64,000 bases of DNA, taken from assembly GCF_040783975.1 (NCBI RefSeq), contig NZ_CP160631.1:1426001-1490000 (forward strand), written 5' to 3'. Source of the DNA: Pantoea sp. Ep11b. GTDB lineage: Bacteria > Pseudomonadota > Gammaproteobacteria > Enterobacterales > Enterobacteriaceae. Shown here piece by piece: positions 28,995-39,748 of the stretch (the first letter of the stretch is position 1; the number at the start of each line of letters is the position of its first letter). Both the position numbers and the translations under genes were made by a program. The notes below the pieces were generated by a model that was not told the origin of the DNA, ran no database searches, and saw nothing but the letters and a program-made list of their open reading frames with translations.

Positions 28995-30518
28995 TTAGCG
29001 CCGCCGGCGCAGCAGGGCAACCAGCGCCGCCAGCAGCGTCAGTGACCACACCGGCCAGAGGCCCGCGCGCGCATAAGGGGTAATCCCCTCGGTTGGCGTA
29101 ACTTTGCTGGTCAGCACGTCCCGCGTGAACTGGGGCAGCATCGCCTCGGTATCGCCCTGGGCGTTTACCACCGCCGTCACGCCATTGTTGGTGCTGCGCA
29201 GCAGCGGACGACCCAGTTCCAGCGCCCGCATTCTCGCCATCTGGTAGTGCTGCCAGGGGCCGATCGAGTGACCAAACCAGGCATCGTTTGAGACGGTCAG
29301 CAGGAAACTGGTGTCGGGCCGGAAGTTGGCCCGGACCTGCTCACCCAGCACGATCTCATAACAGATGGCGCTGGTCAGGTTATAACCCGCGACGCGCAAC
29401 TGCGGCTGGAGATAGTTACCCCGGCTGAAGGCCGACATCGGCAGATCAAAGAACGGGGCCAGCGGACGCAGCAGGTCGGCCAGCGGCACAAATTCGCCAA
29501 ACGGCACCAGATGGTTCTTCTGGTAACGGTTATCGCTGAAGTAGTTGTAAGGCATCTTGCCGCCCAGCACGATAACGGTGTTGTAATCGTGATAGCGGTT
29601 CTGCTCCAGCCGGGAATCAACGATACCCGTGACCAGCGAACTGCCGCCCGCGCGCAGTTCATCATCCAGCGAACGCAGGAACGGCTGCTGATTGCTCTCC
29701 AGATCGGTAATCGCCGATTCAGGCCAGATGATCATCGGCGCTTTGCCGATCAGCGGCTGGCTCAGACCGGTGTAGATCCGCAGGGTATTGAGCAGCTGCT
29801 GCGGGTCCCACTTCATCGACTGCGGGATATTGCCCTGGACCAGCGCCACCTCGACGGCACGGCCGGGGATCGGCTGAACCCACTGGATGTAGCGTAATGG
29901 CCACGGCAGCGCCAGCAGCAGCAGTGCGGCGACCAGACTTCTGACGTTGCGCTGCTGCAGGGCATACGCCAGCAGGCCCGCAACCACCATCAGCAGAAAC
30001 GTCAGGGTCTCTACGCCCGCCAGCGGCGCGAGGCCTTTCAGCGGGCCATCGATCTGGCTATAACCAAACTGCAGCCACGGAAAGCCGGTCAGCACCCAGC
30101 CGCGCAGAAACTCAGTGATCTGCCACAGCGCCGGTGCCGCCAGCGCCAGACGCCACAGCGTCGTGCGCGGCCACAGGCGGTTCAGGATGCCGGCAAACAG
30201 CGCCGGATAGACCGCCAGATAAGCCGCCAGCAGCGCCACGATAAAGACGTTAACCGGTCCGGGCATGCCGCCGAAAGTGGCGACACTGACGTAGACCCAG
30301 TTGATGCCGCTGCCGAACAGTCCCACGCCCCAGAAAAAGCCGATGGCGCTGGCCTGCGGGCTGGAGCGGTTCAGAGTCAGTAACTGTAAACCGCACAGCG
30401 AAAGCAGGGCGGCGGGCCAGAAATCGTAGGGGGAGAAGGCAAGGGTGCCTGCGGCACCCGTTAATACAGCCAGCAGCAGGCGAACCCGCTGACGCGGGTA
30501 GAGTGAGGCTAAAGCCAT
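28995..30518 (-). CDS. lnt: Apolipoprotein N-acyltransferase Lnt
   Basis: ATG at 30518 gives 507 residues (E. coli 512); an upstream ATG at 30746 would run through corC and is rejected. Several membrane helices come first, then a periplasmic nitrilase-like domain with the triad Glu in IIWPESAI, Lys in NHLVPFGEF region and Cys in SAICYEI. It adds the third acyl chain to outer-membrane lipoproteins such as LptE and RlpA encoded nearby. It lies 4 bases after corC. Confidence 0.96.
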   Translation of the reverse strand: MALASLYPRQRVRLLLAVLTGAAGTLAFSPYDFWPAALLSLCGLQLLTLNRSSPQASAIGFFWGVGLFGSGINWVYVSVATFGGMPGPVNVFIVALLAAYLAVYPALFAGILNRLWPRTTLWRLALAAPALWQITEFLRGWVLTGFPWLQFGYSQIDGPLKGLAPLAGVETLTFLLMVVAGLLAYALQQRNVRSLVAALLLLALPWPLRYIQWVQPIPGRAVEVALVQGNIPQSMKWDPQQLLNTLRIYTGLSQPLIGKAPMIIWPESAITDLESNQQPFLRSLDDELRAGGSSLVTGIVDSRLEQNRYHDYNTVIVLGGKMPYNYFSDNRYQKNHLVPFGEFVPLADLLRPLAPFFDLPMSAFSRGNYLQPQLRVAGYNLTSAICYEIVLGEQVRANFRPDTSFLLTVSNDAWFGHSIGPWQHYQMARMRALELGRPLLRSTNNGVTAVVNAQGDTEAMLPQFTRDVLTSKVTPTEGITPYARAGLWPVWSLTLLAALVALLRRRR

Positions 30519-30522
30519 AGAC

Positions 30523-31404
30523 TTATTCGTCTTCCAGTTGAGGTTGTGGCGAATTTTCCGGAATAGTGACGTGAACCTGGATGATGCGGCGGCTGTCCGC
30601 CATCGCCACCTTGAACTGATAACCCTCGATCTCGATGCTTTCACCGCGGGCGGGCAGATGGCCGAAGCCCTGCATGACCAGACCACCAATGGTGTCGACC
30701 TCATCATCACTGAACTGCGTGCCGAACACCTCATTGAAATCTTCAATAGCGGTCAGGGCGCGCACCGTGAAAGTGTGGCGGTTGAGCTGACGGATATCAC
30801 GATCTTCTTCATCGTCATACTCATCTTCGATCTCGCCGACGATCAGCTCCAGGATATCCTCAATCGTCACCAGACCGGAGACGCCGCCAAACTCATCAAT
30901 CACGATCGCCATATGGTAGCGCTGTGAACGAAACTCTTTCAGCATCCGATCAACACGCTTACTTTCCGGCACCACGACGGCGGGACGCAGCACTTTTTCG
31001 ATGCTGAAAGGCTCAGACTCGCTGCTCATAAATGGCAGCAGATCTTTCGCCATCAGAATGCCTTCCACATGATCTTTGTCTTCGCTGATCACCGGGAAGC
31101 GGGAGTGGGCGGAGTCGATGATGACATCCAGGCACTCTTCGAGGTTCTGATTGCGTTTCAGGGTGATCATCTGCGAGCGCGGGATCATGATGTCGCGCAC
31201 ACGCTGCTCCGCAATATCCAGCACCCCTTCAAGCATGTCGCGGGTGTCCTGGTCAATCAGCTCTTTGTGATTCGAGTCGCGGATCAGCTCCAGTAGCTCA
31301 TCACGGTTTTTGGGTTCACCGTGAAAAAGCTGGTTGATTAACAGGGAAAAAAATCCCTTTTTACTACTGGGTGCATCGCTGTTTTGAGAATGGTCGTCGC
31401 TCAT
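30523..31404 (-). CDS. corC: CorC/YbeX CBS-domain protein
   Basis: The 293-residue product has two CBS domains ([20 protein letters not shown] and [16 protein letters not shown] regions) and a C-terminal CorC_HlyC transporter-associated domain. It has no membrane helices. It was linked to magnesium/cobalt efflux and, more recently as YbeX, to ribosome maturation, which fits its neighbours ybeY and ybeZ. The acidic segment [11 protein letters not shown] is typical. Confidence 0.93.
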   Translation of the reverse strand: MSDDHSQNSDAPSSKKGFFSLLINQLFHGEPKNRDELLELIRDSNHKELIDQDTRDMLEGVLDIAEQRVRDIMIPRSQMITLKRNQNLEECLDVIIDSAHSRFPVISEDKDHVEGILMAKDLLPFMSSESEPFSIEKVLRPAVVVPESKRVDRMLKEFRSQRYHMAIVIDEFGGVSGLVTIEDILELIVGEIEDEYDDEEDRDIRQLNRHTFTVRALTAIEDFNEVFGTQFSDDEVDTIGGLVMQGFGHLPARGESIEIEGYQFKVAMADSRRIIQVHVTIPENSPQPQLEDE

Positions 31405-31487
31405 GGCGGTTTTTAAAGATCTCTCTGGTGAGGAAAGGGGGGCTGTCAGTCATCGTGACTCACAGCCGGATGGCCTGCGTTCAGCAC

Positions 31488-31961
31488 TCAGGCGTCGTCT
31501 TTCTCCGAAATGTACGGATCAGGATAACCGAGAGCAAGCATTATCTCGGTCTCCAGTCCTTCCATCTCGTCGGCTTCATCGTCGTCGATATGGTCGTAAC
31601 CCAGCAAATGCAGGGTGCCGTGCACCACCATATGCGCCCAGTGGGCTTCGACATGCTTGCCCTGTTCTGCGGCTTCCTGCTCAACCACCTGACGGCAGAT
31701 GATCAGATCGCCCAGCAGGGGCAGTTCAATGCCGGGCGGTGCCTCAAACGGGAAAGAGAGCACGTTGGTCGGTTTATCTTTGCCACGGTAAGTCAGGTTC
31801 AGTTCATGACTCTCCGCTTCATCGACCAGACGCACGGTAACTTCGCTGTCGGGCTGAAATGGGGTGACCGCCGCGGTCAGCCAGCGGTGAAACTGGCTTT
31901 CGTCTGGCAGGTCAGCGCTGTTTTCACAGGCGACCTGCAGATCGAGAATGACCTCGCTCAT
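31488..31961 (-). CDS. ybeY: Endoribonuclease YbeY
   Basis: The 157-residue product has the metal-binding signature [11 protein letters not shown]. It is a single-strand RNase involved in 16S rRNA 3' maturation and 70S ribosome quality control. Its start overlaps the ybeZ stop by 4 bases. Confidence 0.96.
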   Translation of the reverse strand: MSEVILDLQVACENSADLPDESQFHRWLTAAVTPFQPDSEVTVRLVDEAESHELNLTYRGKDKPTNVLSFPFEAPPGIELPLLGDLIICRQVVEQEAAEQGKHVEAHWAHMVVHGTLHLLGYDHIDDDEADEMEGLETEIMLALGYPDPYISEKDDA

Positions 31962-33019
31962 TTGCTCTCCTGCGGGGCGCTCTGGGCAGCCAGCGCGTCG
32001 CGTTTACGTTCTTCTGCCTGCTGGTCACGGCGGGTCTGATCGGCCGCTTCCCAGGCTTCATAGGCGTTGACAATACGGGCAACCACCGGATGACGCACCA
32101 CGTCTTCGCTGTGGAAGAAGTTGAAGCTGATCTCTTCCACGTCCGCCAGCACCTCGATGGCGTGACGCAGTCCCGATTTAACGTGACGCGGCAGGTCAAT
32201 CTGGGTGACGTCGCCGGTAATGACCGCTTTGGAGTTAAAGCCGATGCGCGTCAGGAACATCTTCATCTGCTCGATGGTGGTGTTCTGGCTCTCATCCAGG
32301 ATGATAAACGCATCGTTCAGCGTGCGGCCACGCATGTAGGCCAGCGGCGCCACTTCGATGACGTTACGCTCCATCAGCTTTTCGACCCGCTCAAAGCCCA
32401 GCATCTCGAACAGGGCATCATAGAGCGGACGCAGATAGGGATCGACCTTCTGACTCAGATCGCCTGGCAGGAAGCCGAGCTTTTCGCCCGCTTCTACCGC
32501 AGGACGGGTCAGCAGAATACGGCGGATCTCCTGGCGTTCCAGCGCATCCACGGCCGCCGCAACGGCCAGATAGGTTTTACCGGTGCCCGCCGGGCCGACG
32601 CCGAAGGTGATGTCGTGGTCGAGCACATTCGCGATGTACTGCGCCTGATTCGGCGTACGGGGCTTGATGACGCCGCGCTTGGTCTTGATGTTGACCGCTT
32701 TGCCGTAATCCGGCACGCTCTCGGCGGTCTGCTCCAGCACCCGGCTCTCTTTGATCGCCAGATGGATCTGGTCAGGCTCAATATCCGGAATTTCACCGCG
32801 CACAGGGGCGGTGTCGACATACAGGGTTTTCAGAATATCGGCTGCGGCATTGACGCTGAGCGCACGTCCCACCAGCTTAAAGACGTTGTCGCGACGATTG
32901 ATCTCAATACCCAGACGACGTTCGAGCTGTTTCACATTATCGTCAAACGGTCCGCACAGGCTCATCAGACGACGGTTATCAGCCGGTTCAAGGGCGATTT
33001 CACGAGTTTCGATATTCAA
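31958..33019 (-). CDS. ybeZ: PhoH-family ATPase YbeZ
   Basis: The 353-residue product has Walker [14 protein letters not shown] and Walker [12 protein letters not shown], the PhoH-like NTPase pattern, with an N-terminal KH-like extension. It is thought to work with YbeY in RNA processing. ATG 33019 starts [12 protein letters not shown]. The order miaB-ybeZ-ybeY-corC-lnt is conserved. Confidence 0.94.
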   Translation of the reverse strand: MNIETREIALEPADNRRLMSLCGPFDDNVKQLERRLGIEINRRDNVFKLVGRALSVNAAADILKTLYVDTAPVRGEIPDIEPDQIHLAIKESRVLEQTAESVPDYGKAVNIKTKRGVIKPRTPNQAQYIANVLDHDITFGVGPAGTGKTYLAVAAAVDALERQEIRRILLTRPAVEAGEKLGFLPGDLSQKVDPYLRPLYDALFEMLGFERVEKLMERNVIEVAPLAYMRGRTLNDAFIILDESQNTTIEQMKMFLTRIGFNSKAVITGDVTQIDLPRHVKSGLRHAIEVLADVEEISFNFFHSEDVVRHPVVARIVNAYEAWEAADQTRRDQQAEERKRDALAAQSAPQESK

Positions 33020-33228
33020 ACGAATCCTTTGGGTCCCTCAGGGCCAGTTATGGGATGTGTCTGACGCATCACAGGCGTTAACCGGATGCACCATAACGAA
33101 ATTATTTATGCCGTAACGCCGGGGCGCAAGCTTAAGGAGAGATATTTGGGCAGCACGTCCGGAATCCAAGTGGCGCAGAGTGAAATTGGCGGCAACGCGA
33201 TGCGCGCTGCCGCACAATAAAGCAGGTT

Positions 33229-34653
33229 TCACGGCTGGAAGAGGGCGACGCCGATGTCATTCTCTTTGCGGGTACGGGCAATCACCGAGGCCGGGCTCTG
33301 TGCCATGCGCAGTCCCATCTCCTCTTCGGTTCTGACCAGCCTGCCGCGCAGCGAGTTGGTGTAGACATCGACGATTTCCACATCCACGAAGCGGCCAATC
33401 ATCTCAGGCGAGCCTTCGAAGTTGACCACGCGGTTATTTTCGGTGCGGCCGGAGACTTCCATGACGTTCTTGCGGGAGATGCCTTCCACCAGAATGCGCT
33501 GCACGGTGCCGAGCATACGGCGACTGATGGCCTGCGCCTGCTGGTTGATCCGCTCCTGCAGGATCCAGAGACGCTGCTTCTTCTCTTCTTCGCTGACATC
33601 ATCCGGCAGATCAGCGGCGGGCGTGCCGGGACGGGCCGAGTAAACAAAGCTGAAGCTGACGTCGAAATTAATCTCGCCGATGAGCTTCATGGTCTGCTCG
33701 AAATCCTGCTGAGTCTCACCCGGGAAACCGATGATGAAGTCGGAGCTGATCTCGATGTCGGGACGCGCCGCGCGCAGCTTGCGGATAATCGCCTTGTACT
33801 CCAGCGCGGTGTGCGCACGCTTCATCAGGGTCAGAATGCGGTCTGAACCACTCTGCACCGGCAGATGCAGGAAGCTCACCAGCTCCGGGGTATCGCGATA
33901 AACATCGATAATGTCATCCGTGAACTCAATCGGATGGCTGGTGGTGAAACGGATACGGTCGATACCGTCGATGGCGGCGACCAGGCGCAGCAGCTCAGCG
34001 AAGGTGCAGATCTCACCGTCGAAGGTGGCGCCGCGATAGGCGTTAACGTTCTGACCCAGCAGGTTGACTTCACGGACGCCCTGCGCCGCCAGCTGCGCGA
34101 TTTCCAGCAGAATGTCGTCGCTGGGACGGCTAACCTCTTCGCCACGGGTGTAGGGCACCACGCAGAACGTACAGTATTTGTTGCAGCCTTCCATGATCGA
34201 GACAAAGGCGGTCGGACCCTCTGCCCGTGGCTCCGGCAGACGGTCAAATTTTTCGATTTCCGGGAAGCTGATATCCACTACCGGACTCTTGCTGCCGCGG
34301 ACGGTATTGATCATCTCCGGCAGGCGATGAAGTGTCTGCGGACCAAACACAATATCCACGCAGGGCGCGCGCTGGCGAATATGGTCGCCTTCCTGTGACG
34401 CGACGCAGCCACCCACGCCGATAATGACATCCGGGTTACGCTCTTTAAGCTTTCTCCAGCGTCCCAGCAGATGGAACACTTTCTCCTGCGCCTTCTCACG
34501 AATAGAGCAGGTATTGAGCAGCAGAATATCCGCCTCTTCAGGGACCTCGGTCAGCGTGTAGCCGTGCGTACTGTTCAGCAGATCAGACATCTTGGATGAA
34601 TCATATTCATTCATCTGACATCCCCAGGTTTTGATATGCAGTTTTTTTGTCAT
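33229..34653 (-). CDS. miaB: tRNA-2-methylthio-N6-dimethylallyladenosine synthase MiaB
   Basis: ATG at 34653 ([15 protein letters not shown]) gives 474 residues as in E. coli; earlier in-frame ATGs lack conserved sequence. The three N-terminal cluster cysteines lie in WGCQMN, NTCSIR and GGCVASQ. The radical-SAM motif is CNKYCTFC, and a TRAM domain closes the protein. It methylthiolates A37 of tRNAs reading UNN codons. It is divergent from ubiF across 172 bases. Confidence 0.97.
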   Translation of the reverse strand: MTKKLHIKTWGCQMNEYDSSKMSDLLNSTHGYTLTEVPEEADILLLNTCSIREKAQEKVFHLLGRWRKLKERNPDVIIGVGGCVASQEGDHIRQRAPCVDIVFGPQTLHRLPEMINTVRGSKSPVVDISFPEIEKFDRLPEPRAEGPTAFVSIMEGCNKYCTFCVVPYTRGEEVSRPSDDILLEIAQLAAQGVREVNLLGQNVNAYRGATFDGEICTFAELLRLVAAIDGIDRIRFTTSHPIEFTDDIIDVYRDTPELVSFLHLPVQSGSDRILTLMKRAHTALEYKAIIRKLRAARPDIEISSDFIIGFPGETQQDFEQTMKLIGEINFDVSFSFVYSARPGTPAADLPDDVSEEEKKQRLWILQERINQQAQAISRRMLGTVQRILVEGISRKNVMEVSGRTENNRVVNFEGSPEMIGRFVDVEIVDVYTNSLRGRLVRTEEEMGLRMAQSPASVIARTRKENDIGVALFQP

Positions 34654-34825
34654 CGCGCTAGCCATTGATTCAGTGCAGTGAAGTGCGGGGCGCACATTGT
34701 AATGCTTTGATGCTGTGGTGACCAGCCTGAGGGCTTTTCTGCCAGCCATCGGGTTTTCCGGTACACTTTGCTCTATTCAGACCCGGTTTGCGCTGGCAGT
34801 CGGGCTTACGAGAGGGACATTAGCA

Positions 34826-35998
34826 ATGCAGGATAATCAGTTTGATGTGGTGATTGTCGGCGGTGGCATGGTCGGTGCCGCGCTGGCCTGTGGACTGACA
34901 CAGCACCATTTTCGCGTAGCGGTGATTGAACGCGCCGAACCTGCGCCTTTCGATGCCGACAGCGATCCCGATCTGCGGATTTCGGCGATTGGGTCCGCGT
35001 CGGTGGGGCTACTGAAGCAGCTCAACGTCTGGTCACGGGTTGAGGCGATGCGCAGTGCGCCCTATCGTAAACTGGAAACCTGGGAGTGGCAGACGGCGCA
35101 GGTGAGCTTTGATGCGGCCTCGCTGGGGCTGCCGGAGCTGGGCTTTATGGTCGAGAACAGCGTGCTGCAGTGGGCGCTGTGGGAGGAGATGCAGTCGCTG
35201 GGCGTGACCTGCTACTGCCCGACCACGCTGGAGAACCTGCAGCCCGAAAATGGCGGCTGGCGGGTGGATCTCAGCGACAACGTGGTTCTGCATACCCGGC
35301 TGGTGGTGGGTGCGGACGGAGCAAACTCGCAGGTGCGCCAGATGGCTGGTATCGGTATTCATGGCTGGAGCTATGCGCAGTCCTGTTTACTGATTAGCGT
35401 CACCTGCGAACACCCGGCGGGCGACGCCACCTGGCAGCACTTTACGCCTCAGGGACCGCGCGCCTTTTTGCCGCTGTATGGCAACCGGGCCTCGCTGGTC
35501 TGGTATGACGCGCCCGCCCGGGTCCGCCAGTTGCAGGCGATGCCGCTGGCCCAGCTGGAAAAAGAGATTGCCAGTCACTTCCCGGCGCGGCTGGGACGCT
35601 TCAAAGCACATGCGGCGGGCGGTTTCCCGCTGGTGCGGCGTCATGCTTCGCATTATGTTCTGCCGGGACTGGCGCTGGTCGGTGATGCCGCCCATACGAT
35701 TAATCCGCTGGCCGGGCAGGGCGTGAATCTGGGCTATCGCGATGTGGATGCTCTGATTGATGTGCTGGTCAGCGCGCGTGGAGCGGCGGAGGATTGGGCC
35801 TCCGAACGGGTACTGCAGCGTTATCATCGCCAGCGGCGTAAAGACAACATGCTGATGCAGGGGGGAATGGATCTCTTCTACTTCGCCTTCAGCAACCAGC
35901 TCGCACCGCTGCGGTTTGCGCGTAACCTCGGGCTGATCGCGGCAGAACACTCCGGCGTGCTGAAGCGGCAGGTATTGCGTTACGCGCTGGGATTGTAG
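34826..35998 (+). CDS. ubiF: 3-demethoxyubiquinol 3-hydroxylase UbiF
   Basis: ATG at 34826 has GAGAGGGA upstream and gives 390 residues. FAD motifs are VVIVGGGMVGAALACGL near the N-terminus, then DG loop VVGADGANSQVRQ and GDAAHTINPLAGQGVNLG. It hydroxylates the quinone ring at C-6 in aerobic ubiquinone synthesis. A bidirectional terminator follows. Confidence 0.95.
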   Translation: MQDNQFDVVIVGGGMVGAALACGLTQHHFRVAVIERAEPAPFDADSDPDLRISAIGSASVGLLKQLNVWSRVEAMRSAPYRKLETWEWQTAQVSFDAASLGLPELGFMVENSVLQWALWEEMQSLGVTCYCPTTLENLQPENGGWRVDLSDNVVLHTRLVVGADGANSQVRQMAGIGIHGWSYAQSCLLISVTCEHPAGDATWQHFTPQGPRAFLPLYGNRASLVWYDAPARVRQLQAMPLAQLEKEIASHFPARLGRFKAHAAGGFPLVRRHASHYVLPGLALVGDAAHTINPLAGQGVNLGYRDVDALIDVLVSARGAAEDWASERVLQRYHRQRRKDNMLMQGGMDLFYFAFSNQLAPLRFARNLGLIAAEHSGVLKRQVLRYALGL

Positions 35999-36062
35999 TC
36001 GTGCTCTCAGGCTCGCCGCAGGGCGGGCCTGAATCAGGTATCAGGATAAGCAAAGCACAAAA

Positions 36063-36094
36063 ACAACAAAGCCCGCAAAAGCGGGCTTTGTTGT
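36063..36094. terminator. Bidirectional terminator between ubiF and the tRNA operon
   Basis: ACAACAAAGCCCGC, AAAA loop, GCGGGCTTTGTTGT: a 14-bp perfect stem. It lies 64 bases past ubiF and 7 bases from the last tRNA of the opposing operon. Confidence 0.85.
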
Positions 36095-36100
36095 GCAATT

Positions 36101-36175
36101 TGGCTGGGGTGCAGGGATTCGAACCCCGGAATGCTGGTATCAGAAACCAGTGCCTTACCGCTTGGCGACACCCCA
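36101..36175 (-). tRNA. glnX: tRNA-Gln (CTG), last gene of operon
   Basis: 75 bases including encoded CCA. The anticodon loop TTCTGAT is flanked by CTGGT/ACCAG; the T loop is GGTTCGAATCC. The sequence is identical to the next copy. Confidence 0.95.
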
Positions 36176-36202
36176 ATAGGTGTTAATCAAATTGTCTTTG
36201 TA

Positions 36203-36277
36203 TGGCTGGGGTGCAGGGATTCGAACCCCGGAATGCTGGTATCAGAAACCAGTGCCTTACCGCTTGGCGACACCCCA
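36203..36277 (-). tRNA. glnV: tRNA-Gln (CTG)
   Basis: Identical 75-base copy of the preceding tRNA, separated by 27 bases. E. coli also has a tandem glnV-glnX pair here. Confidence 0.95.
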
Positions 36278-36283
36278 ATTATA

Positions 36284-36360
36284 TGGTGGCTACGACGGGA
36301 ATCGAACCTGTGACCCCAGCATTATGAGTGCTGTGCTCTAACCAGCTGAGCTACGTAGCC
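36284..36360 (-). tRNA. metU: tRNA-Met (CAT), elongator type
   Basis: 77 bases with encoded CCA. It starts GGCTACGTAGC, anticodon CAT in TCATAAT. The G-C pairs of initiator tRNA are absent, and position corresponds to E. coli metU. Confidence 0.94.
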
Positions 36361-36382
36361 AAATTGTACTGCATTTCAATGA

Positions 36383-36457
36383 TGGCTGGGATACCTGGAT
36401 TCGAACCAGGGAATGCCGGTATCAAAAACCGGTGCCTTACCGCTTGGCGATATCCCA
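36383..36457 (-). tRNA. glnW: tRNA-Gln (TTG)
   Basis: 75 bases with encoded CCA. The anticodon loop TTTTGAT sits between CCGGT and ACCGG. Identical to the next copy. Confidence 0.95.
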
Positions 36458-36491
36458 TTCGTCCGTTCTCAGCATCGAGAATCATCAAAAT

Positions 36492-36566
36492 TGGCTGGGA
36501 TACCTGGATTCGAACCAGGGAATGCCGGTATCAAAAACCGGTGCCTTACCGCTTGGCGATATCCCA
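36492..36566 (-). tRNA. glnU: tRNA-Gln (TTG)
   Basis: Second identical 75-base copy, 34 bases from the first, in the place of E. coli glnU. Confidence 0.95.
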
Positions 36567-36588
36567 TCCACGCTGCCGAATAATGAAA

Positions 36589-36673
36589 TGGTGCGGGAGG
36601 CGAGACTTGAACTCGCACACCTTGCGGCGCCAGAACCTAAATCTGGTGCGTCTACCAATTTCGCCACTCCCGC
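36589..36673 (-). tRNA. leuW: tRNA-Leu (TAG)
   Basis: 85 bases with the long variable arm expected of leucine tRNAs. It starts GCGGGAGTGGCG and carries anticodon TAG (TTTAGGT loop). It reads CUN codons. Confidence 0.95.
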
Positions 36674-36683
36674 AAAAAAAAGA

Positions 36684-36760
36684 TGGTGGCTACGACGGGA
36701 ATCGAACCTGTGACCCCAGCATTATGAGTGCTGTGCTCTAACCAGCTGAGCTACGTAGCC
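36684..36760 (-). tRNA. metT: tRNA-Met (CAT), first gene of operon
   Basis: 77 bases, the same sequence as the second Met tRNA. It is promoter-proximal, matching E. coli metT. Confidence 0.94.
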
Positions 36761-36801
36761 ATCTTTTTTTTCGCGTTACCTTCATCGGCGTTGCGGGGCG
36801 C

Positions 36802-36830
36802 ATTATGCGGAGTTGACCTGACAGCGTCAA
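36802..36830 (-). promoter_or_regulatory. Promoter of the Met-Leu-Gln tRNA operon
   Basis: TTGACG (36825-36830) and CATAAT (36802-36807) are spaced by exactly 17 bases on the minus strand, 42 bases before the first tRNA. A G+C-rich discriminator (GCGCCCC) follows the -10, typical of stable-RNA promoters under stringent control. Confidence 0.8.
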
Positions 36831-36933
36831 CAATTTTTTTACCGATTTTTGCCAGATAATCGCTGTTTGACTGGCTTATAACCAGCCTGGGTGTTTATTC
36901 GGCAATTTTTCAGTGAATACAACGCCGATCGTC

Positions 36934-36960
36934 AAAAAAATGGGCCGCAGCGGGCCCATT
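36934..36960 (-). terminator. Intrinsic terminator of asnB
   Basis: AATGGGCC and GGCCCATT form the stem, with a run of T on the minus strand, 20 bases past the asnB stop. Confidence 0.85.
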
Positions 36961-36979
36961 CTGACGTCTTTCTGTTGCC

Positions 36980-38647
36980 TTATTTATAGGCGGATTGATG
37001 CACACCGACCGCACGGCCTGATGGGTCATCCATGTTTTTAAATGCTTCATCCCATTCAATCGCTTTGGCAGACGAGCAGGCCACGGATGGACCGCCTGGC
37101 ACACACTCTGCTGCGCTGGCTAACGGGAACAGCTCTTCGAAGATCTCACGATAGAGATACGCTTCTTTTGAACCCGGCGTGTTGAACGGGAAGCGGAAAT
37201 GGGCGGTTGCCAGCTGCTGGTCGCTGATTTGCTTCGCGGCCACCTCTTTCAGTGAGTCGATCCAGCTGTAGCCCACACCGTCCGAGAACTGCTCTTTCTG
37301 ACGCCACGCCACGCTCTCTGGCAGGTAAGATGAGAAACATTCACGCAGGATGTGCTTCTCCATTTTGCCGTTGCTGCCACACATCTTGTCGGCCGGGTTG
37401 ATACGCATCGCCACATCCAGGAATTTTTTGTCCAGGAACGGCACTCGCGCTTCGACGCCCCAGGCGGACATCGCCTTGTTGGCACGGGCGCAGTCAAACA
37501 TATGCAGCGCCTGCAGTTTGCGCACGTTTTCTTCGTGGAACTCTCTGGCGTTGGGGGCTTTATGGAAGTAGAGATAGCCACCAAACACTTCGTCTGCGCC
37601 TTCGCCCGACAGCACCATCTTGATGCCCATCGCCTTGATTTTACGCGACATCAGGTACATCGGCGTCGATGCCCGGATGGTGGTAACGTCATAGGTCTCG
37701 ATGTGGTAGATCACATCGCGGATCGCATCCAGACCTTCCTGAACGGTGAAATGGATCTCATGGTGAACGGTGCCCAGATGCTCCGCTACGGATTTTGCCG
37801 CCTTCAGATCGGGTGAACCTTCCAGTCCGACCGCGAAGGAGTGCAGCTGAGGCCACCACGCATCACTTTTATCCTGATCTTCCACGCGCTTAGCGGCGAA
37901 ACGCTTAGTCACGGCGGAGATGATAGAGGAGTCCAGACCGCCCGACAGCAGGACGCCGTAAGGCACATCGGACATCAGGTGGCTTTTCACTGACTCTTCC
38001 AGCGCATGTTTCAGACCGGCGGCGTCGGTGGTGTTGTGCTCAACGTTTTTGTATTCCATCCAGTCACGCTGCCAGTAACGACGGATTTCGCCATCGGTGC
38101 TGGAGAGATAGCTTCCCGGCGGGAACTCTTTGATTGAACGGCAGACCGGCACCAGCGCTTTCATTTCTGACGCGACATAGAGGTTGCCGTGCTCATCGTT
38201 GCCCATATAGAGCGGGATGATACCGATATGATCGCGACCGATCAGATAGGTCTGTTTCACGCTGTCATAGAGGATAAAGGCGAACATGCCCTCCAGTTCG
38301 TCGAGGAAATCGACACCCTTTTCCTGATAAAGCGCCAGGATCACTTCACAGTCAGAACCGGTCTGGAACGCGTAGCGATCGCTGAGTTCAGCGCGCAGCG
38401 CCTGATGGTTGTAGATCTCACCGTTGACCGCCAGTACGTGGGTGTGGTCGGCGTTATAGAGCGGCTGTGCGCCGTTGTTAACGTCAACAATTGAGAGGCG
38501 TTCATGCGCCAGAATTGCATGGTCATCGGCGTAGACACCTGACCAGTCCGGGCCGCGATGACGCATTAAGCGTGAACATTCCAGCGCTTTCTTGCGCAGC
38601 TCAACAGGATCGCTTTTCAGATCCAGCACACCAAAGATTGAACACAT
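36980..38647 (-). CDS. asnB: Glutamine-hydrolysing asparagine synthetase B
   Basis: The 555-residue product begins MCSIFGVLD, so Cys2 is the glutaminase nucleophile. The class II amidotransferase domain is followed by the synthetase domain with PP-loop SGGLDSSI and GEGADEVFGGY. It makes asparagine from aspartate, glutamine and ATP. It is monocistronic with its own terminator. Confidence 0.97.
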   Translation of the reverse strand: MCSIFGVLDLKSDPVELRKKALECSRLMRHRGPDWSGVYADDHAILAHERLSIVDVNNGAQPLYNADHTHVLAVNGEIYNHQALRAELSDRYAFQTGSDCEVILALYQEKGVDFLDELEGMFAFILYDSVKQTYLIGRDHIGIIPLYMGNDEHGNLYVASEMKALVPVCRSIKEFPPGSYLSSTDGEIRRYWQRDWMEYKNVEHNTTDAAGLKHALEESVKSHLMSDVPYGVLLSGGLDSSIISAVTKRFAAKRVEDQDKSDAWWPQLHSFAVGLEGSPDLKAAKSVAEHLGTVHHEIHFTVQEGLDAIRDVIYHIETYDVTTIRASTPMYLMSRKIKAMGIKMVLSGEGADEVFGGYLYFHKAPNAREFHEENVRKLQALHMFDCARANKAMSAWGVEARVPFLDKKFLDVAMRINPADKMCGSNGKMEKHILRECFSSYLPESVAWRQKEQFSDGVGYSWIDSLKEVAAKQISDQQLATAHFRFPFNTPGSKEAYLYREIFEELFPLASAAECVPGGPSVACSSAKAIEWDEAFKNMDDPSGRAVGVHQSAYK

Positions 38648-38956
38648 AACTGACTCCTGATCTCACCTTACGGCGATGTTATCTTTTACTGTTTGTCCGG
38701 CAGCCTGACGCTGCGTGATACATAAGAAAATGCGCTATTTGGTGTGATCAATGCAAGAGGAATCGTGATTTACTGATAAAAATATTGTTCACATGGCAAT
38801 AAAATTGAATAAACGATAATTAAAACGTTTTTTTATTGTTGGATCGGCAATGAATTGACTTTTTTGCGCAAAAAACAGGCGGCTGAATGGGGCGGGAGAG
38901 GGCGGAAAAGGGGAGACGCATCACAGTGCAGCCGGATGCGTCATAAGCAAACGCAA
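38648..38956. other. Intergenic region between nagD and asnB
   Basis: These 309 bases hold the asnB control region and the end of the nag operon. The middle (about 38750-38870) is strongly A+T-rich, fitting a promoter or nucleoid-protein site. No gene or clear terminator for nagD was seen. Confidence 0.4.
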
Positions 38957-39709
38957 TCAGAACAGGTCAATATCGGCCACGGAAGGGTAGATCCAGTCCG
39001 GTCGGAATGGCATGGCATCAATATCGCTCAGCGTTGAGACACCCGACAGCACCAGCACCGTCTCCAGACCCGCCTGGAATCCGGCCAGAATATCGGTGCG
39101 CAGATTGTCCCCGACGATCACCGTCTCTTCAGAGTGGGCCTGCATTTTGTTCAGGGCGGCGCGCATGATGTAGGGGCTGGGCTTGCCGACCACAAACGGG
39201 CTGCGACCCGATATCTTCTCGATACCGGCACAGAGTGCGCCACAGGCGGGGATAAACCCGCGCGCGTGGGTGTCTGGATTGGTGGCGATAAAGCGCGCGC
39301 CGCTGGCCACAAAGAAAGCGGCTTTATGCATCATGTCCCAGTTGAACGAGCGCGTTTCGCCGACAATCACAAAATCGGGATTGACATCGGTAATGGTAAA
39401 ACCGGCTTTATAGAGTTCATGAATCAGCGCGCCCTCACCAATCACATACGCCTTTTTGCCCTCCTGACGGCGCAGGAAGTCGGCAGTGGCCATGGCGGAG
39501 GTGTAGAAAACGGATTCCGGCACCTCGACGCCCGCCGAGGCAAAGCGGTTAGCTAAATCCTGCTCGGTTTGCGAGGGATAGTTCGTCAGCACCACCAGCG
39601 GCATCTCTTTGGCCAGAATACGCTGTAAAAACTCCTGTGCGCCGGGAACGGCCGTGTTGTCGTGCATCAGCACGCCATCAATATCACAAATTACGCTTTT
39701 AATGGTCAT
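38957..39709 (-). CDS. nagD: Nucleotide phosphatase NagD (UmpH)
   Basis: This 250-residue HAD-IIA phosphatase has motif I ICDIDGVLMHD, motif II VLTNYPS and motif IV VGDNLRTDI. E. coli NagD dephosphorylates UMP and other nucleoside monophosphates. It is the last gene of nagBACD, 39 bases after nagC. Confidence 0.95.
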   Translation of the reverse strand: MTIKSVICDIDGVLMHDNTAVPGAQEFLQRILAKEMPLVVLTNYPSQTEQDLANRFASAGVEVPESVFYTSAMATADFLRRQEGKKAYVIGEGALIHELYKAGFTITDVNPDFVIVGETRSFNWDMMHKAAFFVASGARFIATNPDTHARGFIPACGALCAGIEKISGRSPFVVGKPSPYIMRAALNKMQAHSEETVIVGDNLRTDILAGFQAGLETVLVLSGVSTLSDIDAMPFRPDWIYPSVADIDLF

Positions 39710-39748
39710 AGTCAGATCCGATGTGGCCCGCCATAGCAGCGGGATAGC

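Noticed and set aside
28732-29049. Minus-strand ORFs of about 100 codons between lnt and gltI
   Set aside because: Overlap the lnt end, unusual Ala/Pro/Arg composition, no ribosome site; they cross two strong hairpins.
36101-36760. Regularly spaced near-identical repeats that could suggest a CRISPR array
   Set aside because: The repeats are full-length tRNA genes with anticodon and T arms, and the spacers are short and irregular.
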